Shown: one piece after another, positions 9,724-18,089 of the stretch | Numbering within the stretch: the first letter of the stretch is position 1 | How the letters are laid out: the number at the start of each line of letters is the position of its first letter | NCBI RefSeq assembly: GCF_001425085.1 | Contig: NZ_LMDN01000003.1 | Coordinates: 385,685 to 449,684, forward strand | Source: Leifsonia sp. Root4 | GTDB lineage: Bacteria > Actinomycetota > Actinomycetes > Actinomycetales > Microbacteriaceae | Length of the DNA: 64,000 nucleotides | Direction: 5' to 3' | The notes under the pieces: model-generated | The model's input: the letters and a program-made list of their open reading frames with translations, nothing else | Databases searched by the model: none | Told to the model about the DNA's origin: nothing | Made by a program: the position numbers and the translations under genes

Positions 9724-9928
9724 AGATTTGATGCGCGCACGTTTATTCAACGTTTATTCACTCCAGACGGCTCGAGGTGAGTCGAGATATCTCGATAGCA
9801 TGAACGGACATCTCGCAAGAAATCCCTAGTCAGGTCGAGATTACTCGAGGTTGATCGAGATAAAGCGGCTCGCGGGGGAGGCCTCGACGAAGCCCGCCGG
9901 TCACGGGTTCAAGTCCCGTCCGCCTACT
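9724..9928 (+). repeat. Att-like repeat, copy 2, ending in tRNA 3'-half
   Basis: Same layout as the copy at 1106: the invariant left block with two CGTTTATTCA units (9737-9760), the middle AATCCCTAGTCAGGTCGAGA (9821-9840), and on the right GGTCACGGGTTCAAGTCCCG (9899-9918), a T-arm followed by an acceptor-like strand. About 100 bp further on ends a tyrosine-integrase relic. An integrase gene beside its core site is the usual arrangement, which supports the att reading. Confidence 0.65.
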
Positions 9929-9987
9929 GATCGAGTTTCGATCTCCCGCGTGTTTGCTGGGCAGAACGGCCGTCAGGTAAACAAAAG

Positions 9988-10012
9988 TGGAGAGTGCCAG
10001 AACCACTCTCCA
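9988..10012 (-). terminator. Intrinsic terminator of the integrase relic
   Basis: A perfect 9-bp inverted repeat (TGGAGAGTG and CACTCTCCA) with a 7-nt loop. On the minus strand the stem is followed by CTTTTGTTT. It lies 20 bp beyond the stop of the integrase relic. Confidence 0.6.
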
Positions 10013-10031
10013 TTTTCACACTCCACTTTAC

Positions 10032-10506
10032 TCAGACGTTGGTATTGGTATCGGGCCGCGGGGCGAGCAAGCGCTCCAAAAGCTCTGCGTGGTCCACGAG
10101 CTGTCCAGGCTGCTCGACGTAGTGCGCCATCGTGACCTTCATCCTTCTGCCTCGACATCTGCGCCGCCGCATCTGGTCCCGCATCCCTCCAGACGACCGT
10201 GCCGACAGTGCGCCGGAAGCTGTGCGGGGTGTCGTCGCGCGCTTCTCTCCACGCGCGTCGGATGTTCGAAGGACGAATGAAGCCACCGGCAATACTGGTG
10301 AACACGAAGTCCTCGGGTCGGTTCAGGCGGATTTGTCGTTGGAGCGCTGTCGCAACGAATGCCGGGAGCACGTGAATGTCACGGGTATCCCGGGTGGTCC
10401 CAACGTCTTCTGCCTTCGTGTGAGCTTGGTAGTGAATCGTGTCTGCCTCAATGAGAGTTCCGGAAACTACCAGCGTGGGGGATTCGCAGATGACGCTTTG
10501 TCGCAA
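10032..10506 (-). pseudogene. Tyrosine recombinase (phage integrase), C-terminal relic with frameshift
   Basis: The minus strand encodes the catalytic domain of an XerC/phage-type integrase in two frames. The first frame has VVSGTLIEADTIHYQAHTKA, then FTSIAGGFIRPSNIRR and PHSFRRTVGT (the H-x-x-R box). The second frame resumes near 10145 with KVTMAHYVEQPGQLVDHAEL, carrying the nucleophile Tyr, and ends TNTNV. The N-terminal SAM-like domain and the first catalytic Arg region are absent. It is therefore inactive unless recoded. It points toward the tRNA-like core at 9899-9928, its likely former att site. Confidence 0.75.
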
Positions 10507-10551
10507 TAGTTTCGTAATCGTGAAAGATGGTTAGAGTCGCTAAGGAGAGAC

Positions 10552-10578
10552 GGCGCCTCGGCGCCTCGGCGCCTTGGC
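10552..10578. repeat. Three tandem 9-nt units
   Basis: GGCGCCTCG occurs twice in a row and then once as GGCGCCTTG. It lies upstream of the 688-aa gene and downstream of no gene; no function is evident. Confidence 0.5.
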
Positions 10579-10825
10579 TACAATGGCTGGCTCTGCGAAG
10601 AAAGTTGTGGGCTCTAAATCAGACGTCTATCTCGGGAAGAGAATAGTGTCTTCGAAACGTGGATCTAGGCAGACGAGAGGCCGTTGTGGCGGGGGATGAC
10701 GATTCCGGCGCAATTGTCGCGCGACGAAACACTCTGCGGAGCTTGGCTGCCTGAGCGACTCCGCTACAAACGACGGCGCATTGTGCGTTGACTCTTCCAC
10801 TTCTCGATCAAAGGATGTGCAGTTC

Positions 10826-12892
10826 GTGAGCCAAGCTCTCAATGGTCTTGACGACATTGGTTACTCCGCAGATTCGCGCAAGGTCGGATCTTTGATGGAC
10901 CACGCAGCACAGGCACTCCTGGATGCCAGGTTGGAGGCGGTAGCGTTTGACTTCAATACATGGAGAAAGGTCGTGGAATCGACTCTCGCGCCAGCAGACA
11001 GGGAGTTCGATCCGTTTGGGATTGCAAACAAGGGACTTCTCCGTCGAGCGTCTGAGTTGCTTGCACCGTCGCATCGCGCTGAGCTTGCAATAGCGCTCGG
11101 CTCATTTGCAAAGACAGTCCAGTTACGATCCGCACTAGGAATGCACTCGAACAACGATTCACTTCGACTGCTCCGCGGCGCACTTTCTGCCTATTCGGCG
11201 GTGAGTTGTGACGACTTCACCCCTAGCTCATCCGGCATTCTGATGACTCCGTTGGCACTTTGGACACTCGGGCTGCTGGACCAAGACAATCTCACTCGCA
11301 GACTGCACCATCCCGACAAGTTCGGCAGATCAGAGATGAAGCAGCTAGCGCGGCAATCAGGCTGGACCGCGATGCTGGCGGCGGAGCGCGTCGCCGATGT
11401 TCGCTGGCTACTGAGGCCAGATCCGACCTTGGGGAAAACAGTAGACCTAATTCTCAATGGTGCCCCAGAGAGCGAGGCGTTGGTTGAATCAGTAGTTCTG
11501 GCAAATTCGCGGGCCGCCCACGTAGCCCACGGGCCTGCGGGTCCTGTCGTCTCGGCCCACCACCTTGATGACCCAAATGTAGCGTGGCTAGATGGGAGTG
11601 CATTCGGCCCTGATGCGATGGCGGTGCTCAAACAGCTGTCCATCATTTCTGGGGATCGCAGTGATCTGCTAATCCTGGAAAATAGTTTCATCGTGGTGGA
11701 GGCTCAGGGCTTCATGGATGCGCTACTGGCTTTGGCGGTAGGAACCGCAGATGACAAGCGGAACAGCACCTGGCATGAGCGTGCAGTGCACCGGGAAGTG
11801 CGTAAGACGTGGCGACAACGAGGGCGTGTAATCGCGAACATCGCTTGGGCTACCTCTCTGCCAGAGAACTTGATGGTCGACCCTCCAAAGGTCGCCGGCG
11901 AGTTCGACTCGCTCGTCCTCGACGATCGAATAGCAATTGATTTGCAAGCGAAGAGCTCTCGCTCGACGAGTGCTGCAAGTCGAGAGAAGCTTCCCGTGTC
12001 GGAGGCACTCAAGCAGCACGAAGGACTGCTTGCGCTCGCTGGGCAGGGCGAACCGTTTTGGCTACTAAGCGATGGGCGGAAGACGACCAAGAAGGCGAGA
12101 GCGGAGAAGATAGAGACTTCGAATCGTGAGTTCATTGCAATCACAGTAGGCACCGACGTGGTGCACCGCTGGCTGGTTGGTGGCTCGAAAGAGCGGGACG
12201 GTGTGGCGAGAGTGCTGACAACTCTCGACCACATGCGCATCGTCAACCACTACATACCGGAGCCGTTGCGCCCCGTGTATTGGTTGGATCGTTATGCACA
12301 GGAATTCGATCCAATGAGGTTCGTTGACGAAATTGACTACTTGGTGAAGTGGCACAAGTGGTTAGCGCTTGGTTCGGGCTCCGGTGGGATTCACGTTATG
12401 GAGGGATTTGTGCTGGCGACTGACTCAGAAATTGAAGCTGATATTGCGCTTCGGAACAACGTCTTGGCTGTGAAGAATCCTGACCCGCGACTTATTGACC
12501 TTCTCAATAGAAGTCGTGCACAGATTGTCAGGATGAACTCCTCACTTGAGCCGGTCTGCAGGGTGCTGGGCTTGGCTTCCGTGAGGGGGTCGAAGGATTA
12601 CTGGCGTTTCGCCCGCGCGCTTGTCGGTAACCCTCCAACAGCTGTTCGCGAGGCGATGGCTTCCAAATCGCAATTCATCTTGCACGAGGGTCTTGCTCAA
12701 ATCGTCGTACATCCGGGCACTTTGAGTTCAACAGCTATCCGTGAGTATCAAGCTGGCGGCGTTTCAATGGTCCTTGCCCGCGAGGGCGGTTCATGGCGCC
12801 TTGAAACTATTGAAGGGGCAGGAGCGGAACCACTAAGCTTCAGAGCCCCTAGATTTGACTCCACTTGGGCGCAGCCCCTGCCAGAGCCATGA
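10826..12892 (+). CDS. Unknown 688-aa protein with possible PD-(D/E)xK nuclease core
   Basis: I do not recognise the family. A segment near residues 335-380 looks like a nuclease core: a helix with an acidic residue (HERAVHREVRKTWRQ), then GEFDSLVLDD and IAIDLQAKSS, i.e. E-x-D followed by a strand with Q-x-K, as in NERD/Mrr-like PD-(D/E)xK folds. The rest is mixed alpha/beta with no P-loop, signal peptide or membrane span. The start chosen is GTG 10826 with AAAGGA at 10810-10815; a TTG at 10781 would add 15 residues. Codon use is noticeably more A/T-rich than in the chromosomal genes. It lies alone between att-like copies 2 and 3, so a defence or selfish role is possible but unproven. Confidence 0.7.
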   Translation: MSQALNGLDDIGYSADSRKVGSLMDHAAQALLDARLEAVAFDFNTWRKVVESTLAPADREFDPFGIANKGLLRRASELLAPSHRAELAIALGSFAKTVQLRSALGMHSNNDSLRLLRGALSAYSAVSCDDFTPSSSGILMTPLALWTLGLLDQDNLTRRLHHPDKFGRSEMKQLARQSGWTAMLAAERVADVRWLLRPDPTLGKTVDLILNGAPESEALVESVVLANSRAAHVAHGPAGPVVSAHHLDDPNVAWLDGSAFGPDAMAVLKQLSIISGDRSDLLILENSFIVVEAQGFMDALLALAVGTADDKRNSTWHERAVHREVRKTWRQRGRVIANIAWATSLPENLMVDPPKVAGEFDSLVLDDRIAIDLQAKSSRSTSAASREKLPVSEALKQHEGLLALAGQGEPFWLLSDGRKTTKKARAEKIETSNREFIAITVGTDVVHRWLVGGSKERDGVARVLTTLDHMRIVNHYIPEPLRPVYWLDRYAQEFDPMRFVDEIDYLVKWHKWLALGSGSGGIHVMEGFVLATDSEIEADIALRNNVLAVKNPDPRLIDLLNRSRAQIVRMNSSLEPVCRVLGLASVRGSKDYWRFARALVGNPPTAVREAMASKSQFILHEGLAQIVVHPGTLSSTAIREYQAGGVSMVLAREGGSWRLETIEGAGAEPLSFRAPRFDSTWAQPLPEP

Positions 12893-13674
12893 ACCTTCGA
12901 AGCCACCTTCAGTGATGCCGGGTCACGTCAAAGACAGCGCGGTCGGGTCTGCAATCGTTCCCCATACCTGATCATCTAACGAACGCGAGCCCGACCGAAC
13001 GCCGTCTTCCAAGTCGCTCTCGACAAACTGCGCGAAGTCAGCGTCAGATGTCAGGTGGTCGCCCAAGCACGGATTTGATCTTCGGGAGGGCATCCTTGAG
13101 CCTGTCGACGCGAATGGGTGAGTTGAGAGGCACTACTTAGTTGGCAGCTTGGGTGCCTTCAACCAAGAGTTGTTCCGTTCTGCTGCGCGGTGATGCCTGC
13201 AGCGTCAGGATTGGGTAAGGGCCGCCGCCGAAGCCAGGCAGAACTCGGCCTCGCGAGCTCAAGTCCGCGAGCGGGCAAGCAATCCTTGGTACCGAGGTGA
13301 GCTTTTGGGCCGAGTGGAGGCTTTCGGTGGCTGAGCTCGCTGCGACCATGGTGGACATTGGCCCAAACCTTGGACCGCCTGCGCTCGAGACTTGACACAT
13401 CGATGCCCCACACCAACGGCCGGTGGCCCTTGACTCGGGTGGCGCAGATGTAGCTGGCGTGAAGCTCACCGGCCAGTTATGGCGACCTGGAGCAGCTGGC
13501 GTCATAACCTCGGGAGGAGCCAATACTCACGCAGCCAATGGTGTACGAGCGACGAGTTCCAGGTTCCCGCGCACTGGGAAGTGACGACCATGGCGGTGAT
13601 CGGCGTGCCGGAGGGAGATGCTCGACACCTTGCCGGTGCAGGAATGAGTCGAGAGCGGATGCCGCGTGACGTCA
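12893..13674. other. No intact gene; coding-like fragments
   Basis: On the minus strand near 13120-12930 two frames read RVDRLKDALPKIKSVLG and then DHLTSDADFAQFVESDLEDG. They could be one frameshifted unknown protein. Between 13140 and 13520 an open minus-strand frame exists but resembles nothing known. The stretch looks like decayed mobile DNA. Confidence 0.35.
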
Positions 13675-13926
13675 TCACCTGGGCGCGAACTGAGTATTGA
13701 CGTTGGCGCTGCTGGAAGCGCTCTGCGGACCCGGCGACAACACGGGTCGCGGGCTGCGATCCGTCAACGGCAACCCGGCCCGGTATCGACGCGACCACCT
13801 GGACGCCGTCGCCGGCGAGCACTGGAACCGCTGAGCCGCGACACGAACCGACCAACCGTGGTTCACGATCGATGAAGCAAGACGACGACGCCTTTCCGGC
13901 TTCAAGGGAGCACTGGCGTGAGACAC
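13675..13926 (-). pseudogene. IS481-family transposase, N-terminal relic
   Basis: A GTG start at 13926 opens with VSHASAPLKPERRRRL and continues through AAQRFQCSPATASRWSRRYR and LTDRSPRP, the N-terminal HTH of IS481-type DDE transposases. The match ends near 13728, after which the frame runs to an early stop. The DDE catalytic domain is not intact in any frame downstream. Terminal inverted repeats were not identified with confidence. Confidence 0.65.
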
Positions 13927-14024
13927 GACAACCTCCGGTGAACAAGGTGAGGGTGGTACCCACATCGTCCCTGAGGTCTCACCTACCCCAACCGTTCACA
14001 ACCTCCCGGGGAAGAACACCTGGG

Positions 14025-14056
14025 GCGTGTCAGGTAGGGATTATGGCCTGACACGC
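14025..14056. promoter_or_regulatory. Perfect 10-bp inverted repeat with 12-nt spacer
   Basis: GCGTGTCAGG and CCTGACACGC surround TAGGGATTATGG. It may be an end of the decayed IS481 element, a hairpin, or a second operator upstream of the membrane-protein/TetR pair, whose main operator begins 27 bp further on. Confidence 0.5.
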
Positions 14057-14082
14057 TGGTCCTCGGCGGTGCCGGTCGATTT

Positions 14083-14104
14083 GATTTGGACGTTCGTCCA
14101 AATC
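14083..14104. promoter_or_regulatory. TetR operator: perfect palindrome, 10-bp arms
   Basis: GATTTGGACG and CGTCCAAATC around a central TT. It lies about 40 bp before the start of the membrane-protein gene that is translationally coupled to a TetR gene, the expected place for an autoregulatory operator. Confidence 0.7.
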
Positions 14105-14144
14105 TATGATGAGGGTACTGTCATCCACGCCCGAGGAGCACCCT

Positions 14145-14534
14145 GTGGAACACTCTCTTCTGTCTACCGCTGCCGGCGCTTTCCTGATTTGGGAAGCTCT
14201 GCTGTTGATCCCCATGGTCCCCGGGAAGCTCGTGGATACGAGGGACTTCTCACCTCTGCCTCGCTGGCAGTTCAGGCTATTCAACGTCTTCCTAAGTTCC
14301 CTCGGCATTGCAAGCTTCGTTGTGGCTTGGTTTGTCCTTGAGGGGCAGCCCTGGGCTTTTGTCGCGACACTCGTGCTGGGCATCCTCTACGCTGCGGTCT
14401 TCTTCGCTGACCTCTTCGCAATCTTCCCTGTAGTCCCCGACCGTCTGCCCGTGCAGCTTCTCATCTTGGAGGCGATCTCGTTGGCATCGGCGGGCGTCGG
14501 AATCGTGATCGCGATCCAGGGGATAAGGATGTGA
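14145..14534 (+). CDS. Small four-helix membrane protein
   Basis: Protein of 129 aa with about four hydrophobic helices (LLSTAAGAFLIWEALLLIPM; FLSSLGIASFVVAWFVL; AFVATLVLGILYAAVFFADL; LILEAISLASAGVGIVIAI). No catalytic motif is seen and I do not recognise the family. The GTG start has GAGGAG six bases upstream; an ATG at 14106 would fall right after the operator and lacks a ribosome site. Its TGA overlaps the GTG of the TetR gene, so the two are one operon. A TetR-controlled small membrane protein may act in transport or envelope stress. Confidence 0.7.
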   Translation: MEHSLLSTAAGAFLIWEALLLIPMVPGKLVDTRDFSPLPRWQFRLFNVFLSSLGIASFVVAWFVLEGQPWAFVATLVLGILYAAVFFADLFAIFPVVPDRLPVQLLILEAISLASAGVGIVIAIQGIRM

Positions 14535-15136
14535 CCCCCGATAGCCAGGCGAAGAACAGTACCCGGGACAGGATTGTCGACGCGACAGCCTCCCTCATTC
14601 CAGAACTCGGGTGGGGCGGGGTGACAAGCAGGAGGGTCGCTGATCGCGCGGGTGTGAAGCCCGGTGTAATCCACTACCACGTGGCGAGCATGGACGAATT
14701 GCTCCGTCTCGCAGCGGTGCGTCGCATTCGCAGTTTCTTCAAGGACCGCGTAGACGGCCTCCTCATTCTTGAAGATCCGGGCGATGCAATCGAGGAGCTG
14801 TTTCACAGTCTCGTTTCCGTCGATTCCCAGAACCCGGACTTTCGACTGCTGGCGGAGTCACTCGTCGCCGCAAACCGAGATCAGGAGCTACGCGTTGAGC
14901 TTGCTGATTCTCTGGCGGAGCTGCGCCGCACACTCATCGATTGGTTCCGGGCGCGTCGCGTCGCGTCTCCGGGCCCTTTGGCGGTGACTGTGGTCGCGGC
15001 CATCGATGGGTTTCTACTTCAACGGATGCTCGATCCGGATCTCGACCCCGCCCCACTCGTGGAGGCCCTTCGTGCTCTCGCCTCGCACGTCTCTTCCTCC
15101 TCCTCAGGGGTGGGGGAGGAAGCCACCCATTCCTAG
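14531..15136 (+). CDS. TetR/AcrR family regulator
   Basis: Protein of 201 aa. The N-terminal HTH is RIVDATASLIPELGWGGVTS, then VADRAGVKPGVIHYH; the rest is a helical effector domain. It starts with a GTG overlapping the stop of the membrane-protein gene (GTGA), so both are made from one message. The likely operator is the palindrome at 14083-14104 upstream of the pair, which implies autorepression lifted by a ligand. The C-terminus is serine-rich and probably disordered. Confidence 0.88.
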   Translation: MTPDSQAKNSTRDRIVDATASLIPELGWGGVTSRRVADRAGVKPGVIHYHVASMDELLRLAAVRRIRSFFKDRVDGLLILEDPGDAIEELFHSLVSVDSQNPDFRLLAESLVAANRDQELRVELADSLAELRRTLIDWFRARRVASPGPLAVTVVAAIDGFLLQRMLDPDLDPAPLVEALRALASHVSSSSSGVGEEATHS

Positions 15137-15424
15137 CGCGTTCCTGCCGACGCCTTGGTCTTTGCCGCGACGGCGTCCAGTCGCTTGTCATGTCGAAGAT
15201 TCTCAGCGCACACCGCGCCCGGACCCGAAGTGCCGGAGGTTGCGGATCGTGAACGTGGGGCCGCCCTACCATTCCGCCTCGCAGTGAAACGCGGCGTACT
15301 CCGGGATTCCGTCGAACGGCCAGCACGCTGAGCCAGTTGGCCCTCGTATAGATCGACCGACCGTGCGTGCGCCCACCTGCCGAGGACGGTGGTCTGCTTG
15401 TTGAGCCAAGGACGGGCCACGTTC

Positions 15425-15555
15425 GAGACTTGATGCGCGCACGTTTATTCAACGTTTACTCACTCCAGACGACCCGAGATGTCCCGATAGAATGGAGGAA
15501 CACCGCGCAAGAAAACCCTAATCAGGTCGAGATTGCTCGGGGTCAATGGGAACAT
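15425..15555 (+). repeat. Att-like repeat, copy 3, lacking the tRNA part
   Basis: The left block (TTGATGCGCGCACGTTTATT, 15430-15449, then CAACGTTTACTCACTCCAGA) and the middle (CCCTAATCAGGTCGAGAT) match copies 1 and 2. Similarity fades after about 15550, before the T-arm. It may mark the far end of the segment that began at copy 2. Confidence 0.6.
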
Positions 15556-15944
15556 TCCCGATGTGGAATGAGTTCTCGGGCGTATCGCGCCAACGTTCTT
15601 CCGTTGCGATGGCCAAGATCGGACGACGAGTATCCCCGAACGTAGTCCACGTCTTTCGAGGCGGGAGTGAGTCGGTGCCGTGGCCGGCCGGCCATCCCCG
15701 CCCCGATGATGATCCCGCCAAGGACCCAGCGTTGGAGAAGCGCGTCGTGGCCGCTGCGGATTAGCCCGGCTCAGCGTGCGTGCCCTGGATGCCCGCGAGA
15801 GTGCAGGCTCCACTGCGTTCCTCTGCACCCGAGACCGGTTCGCGACCTGGCATTGTCGCCGCTCTGGCGTGTCGCGCTTTGGCGCTCCGGCTGCTCGTAC
15901 GTTTGGTATGCCAGAGTCACATTACGAAATCACGCCTGGCCGAT
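15556..15944. other. No intact gene
   Basis: A minus-strand frame near 15750-15560 reads WVLGGIIIGAGMAGRP and DVDYVRGYSSSDLGHR, coding in appearance but without a start or any family I know. It is probably a fragment. The interval 15137-15424 before the repeat also shows nothing. Confidence 0.35.
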
Positions 15945-16928
15945 TCAGCTCCTGATTGTTTCTGATGGGCGTTCGGAGAACCGTTGCCGGTATGCGGCAG
16001 CGAAGCGGCCGAGGTGCACGAATCCCCAACGTGCTGCCACCTCCGTCACCGTGACGGATCCGGGCTCGGCGGCTAGGAGTTCTTCGTGCACGTGCTCGAG
16101 TCGGAAATCGCGAAGGTATGCCATTGGGGATGTGCCTAGTGAGCGGCGGAAGTTCTCCTGAAGGCTGCGCACGCTAGATGAAGAAGCGGCGGCAAGCTCA
16201 GCTGCAGTCCACGCGTGGGCCGGACGCGCACGCATCAGATCCACCGCCTCAACCACTGAACGTGCGCCCGCGGGGGGAGGCGTGGCCCGAAGCATGTCCG
16301 AGTAGTTGTGAGGTTGCGCGAGCAGCAGACTGTGCATCAGTACTTGTTCTAGGCGGTGCGCAGCGAGTGGGTGCTGGAGCATGCCGTCGTCTTGGTTCGA
16401 CGCGGCATCGATCATTCGGAGTGCCTGCAACACTGATCCTCCGGGCGCAGAAGCCAAGTCCAGCTCCGTTGAAAACGCCAGCGGTGTCCTGAGGCTGTGT
16501 CCCAAGAGGCTCTCTAGCTCGGACTGAAGTACAGCTTTCGGAAGCATGAGGGCGATCTGGGCGAAGTCGTCATCGCAGTCGAGATCGACGGGAAGCCCTG
16601 GCGCGAAGATTGCGGCAGTCTTCGGGGTTCCGTATACGGGGTCACAGCGTCCGGCTTGCATCCTCGCCCTGCCAGCCACGGGTATGTCGACATGGAAGTT
16701 TGAGGCTTCAACGGTTTGAATTCGCAGGGCGTCCCCAAATTGCAGGTAACCGGCAGTCACGCGGCCAACCTTGACGACGTTCAGGGACATATCTAGGGAC
16801 ATCGAAGCGGATGCCCACGGGAACTCCATTGGCAGGTATACCTCGCTCAGCGCGCTACGCGCAACATCGAGATCTCGGGAGGAGACAACAGGATGGCGAC
16901 TGAATACCTCAACAGACATCAACGACAT
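15945..16928 (-). CDS. AraC family regulator
   Basis: Protein of 327 aa. The N-terminal half is the cupin-like ligand domain of AraC_binding_2 type (FHVDIPVAGRARMQ). The C-terminal 100 residues hold the double HTH of AraC/XylS proteins: WTAAELAAASSSSVRSLQEN, then FRRSLGTSPMAYLRDFRLEH and a second HTH with VTEVAARWGFVHLGRFAAAY. The ATG at 16928 gives a normal N-terminus; the frame is open upstream but not protein-like. The natural target is not evident from neighbours, as an att-like repeat lies downstream and small unknown genes lie upstream. Confidence 0.88.
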   Translation of the reverse strand: MSLMSVEVFSRHPVVSSRDLDVARSALSEVYLPMEFPWASASMSLDMSLNVVKVGRVTAGYLQFGDALRIQTVEASNFHVDIPVAGRARMQAGRCDPVYGTPKTAAIFAPGLPVDLDCDDDFAQIALMLPKAVLQSELESLLGHSLRTPLAFSTELDLASAPGGSVLQALRMIDAASNQDDGMLQHPLAAHRLEQVLMHSLLLAQPHNYSDMLRATPPPAGARSVVEAVDLMRARPAHAWTAAELAAASSSSVRSLQENFRRSLGTSPMAYLRDFRLEHVHEELLAAEPGSVTVTEVAARWGFVHLGRFAAAYRQRFSERPSETIRS

Positions 16929-17207
16929 ACCGAAATTCTTACTTAAACAATGGCACCGTGGACGTCCTGCCGCTCCGCGCCGCGTTAAGGGGATGCCGTA
17001 CACCGCGCTTTTCGGATTTCGCGAGAACCTTCGGACCTTTAGCTTGGAAGGAACACGCTCCGGACCCGATCAAGCGCCACTACTCGTCAGATCGGGCGCA
17101 TGTCTGCGCTGGCCGGATATCCGGCACAGCCTCGTCTGAACCCGGATGTACGCCCGCCCAGTGCCAGGAATCATTCCGGCGATCACAACGAAAACACGAA
17201 AGAGGTC

Positions 17208-17450
17208 ATGATCCAGTGCCCGAATTGTCAAGCGCGGACTCGCCTTACGGACAACGAGTTCTTTGGAGTGGGTCTTGCCGTGAACCGCTTCATTCGCATC
17301 TGCGATCAGTGTGACTGGTCGGCCCTTGTTTCCGGCGCAGGGCCAAGACTTGAGGCGGACCAGCCGGCCGCTCGCCAGTGGGACCGTTTACGGTTCGCGC
17401 TTCGACGCGCCTGGAGGTCTGCCTGGGGTGAGGGCCCACGACTGCACTGA
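17208..17450 (+). CDS. Small zinc-ribbon-like protein
   Basis: Protein of 80 aa starting MIQCPNCQ; two C-x-x-C pairs (CPNC at 4-7 and CDQC about 25 residues later) are set as in a treble-clef or zinc-ribbon fold. The C-terminus is Trp/Arg-rich (LRRAWRSAWG). AAGAGG lies just upstream of the ATG. Function unknown; a nucleic-acid or protein-binding role is only a guess. Confidence 0.5.
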   Translation: MIQCPNCQARTRLTDNEFFGVGLAVNRFIRICDQCDWSALVSGAGPRLEADQPAARQWDRLRFALRRAWRSAWGEGPRLH

Positions 17451-17715
17451 ACGCTCGCAGCTGCGCTGATACTCCTTTGCGCGTTTCACGCGGCCTGGTT
17501 TGTTGCCCCTCCCCGTAAACAGCTAGGACGACCCTCGCGTCTGCTCTGCACCGACGGTCCGGCCGCTGCTCGGACCGCCGCGCGCCACAATCACAGGCGA
17601 AAAGGCGCGCGTCCTGTCTGTCATGGTCTCCATCCGGACAGTTCCCCCACACACAGAAAATACTGACGCTGCGGGCCTCAGGCACCAGCAGCGAACTGCC
17701 TGAAAGGTTGCGGCA

Positions 17716-17859
17716 ATGAGGTTTCGTAGTTACCCGCAGCACGCTGAGATCTTTATCCTGACCCGCTCGAATGGAAGGATCCGCGTCCCGTGTGACTGCC
17801 GCAGGAAGCTGGATCACTTCTTTGAGAAGGTCATTGCCTCACAGGGCGCCGCCGGCTGA
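17716..17859 (+). CDS. Possible 47-aa protein
   Basis: The frame from ATG 17716 to TGA 17857 reads MRFRSYPQHAEIFILTRSNG, then RIRVPCDCRRKLDHFFEKVI. It has a plausible ribosome site (AAAGG, 8 bp upstream), balanced composition and a C-D-C pair. No family is recognised. It could also be a remnant. Confidence 0.35.
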   Translation: MRFRSYPQHAEIFILTRSNGRIRVPCDCRRKLDHFFEKVIASQGAAG

Positions 17860-18089
17860 AGAGGGCTTCCCCCATGTCGTCAGTCGACGTGGATCCCGCT
17901 TCGCCAGCCGCGAGCTGCCTGAGAATCGCATCGTCGAACCGTGGCTCCTCGACGCCTTTCACATTCCGAGCGCAACGGCATGAAAGGACTTGTGCCGAGT
18001 CGTCGACCGCCGCCATTGCACCGCACGGCGAGCATCGCCGCAGCGATCCGTTGCGCTCACGCATCGCCCCTGAAAGTTGTAGAACACCA

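Noticed and set aside
13137-13523. Minus-strand frame of 128 codons, considered as the rest of the IS481 transposase
   Set aside because: No DDE motif or similarity to the IS481 catalytic core could be seen in this or neighbouring frames.
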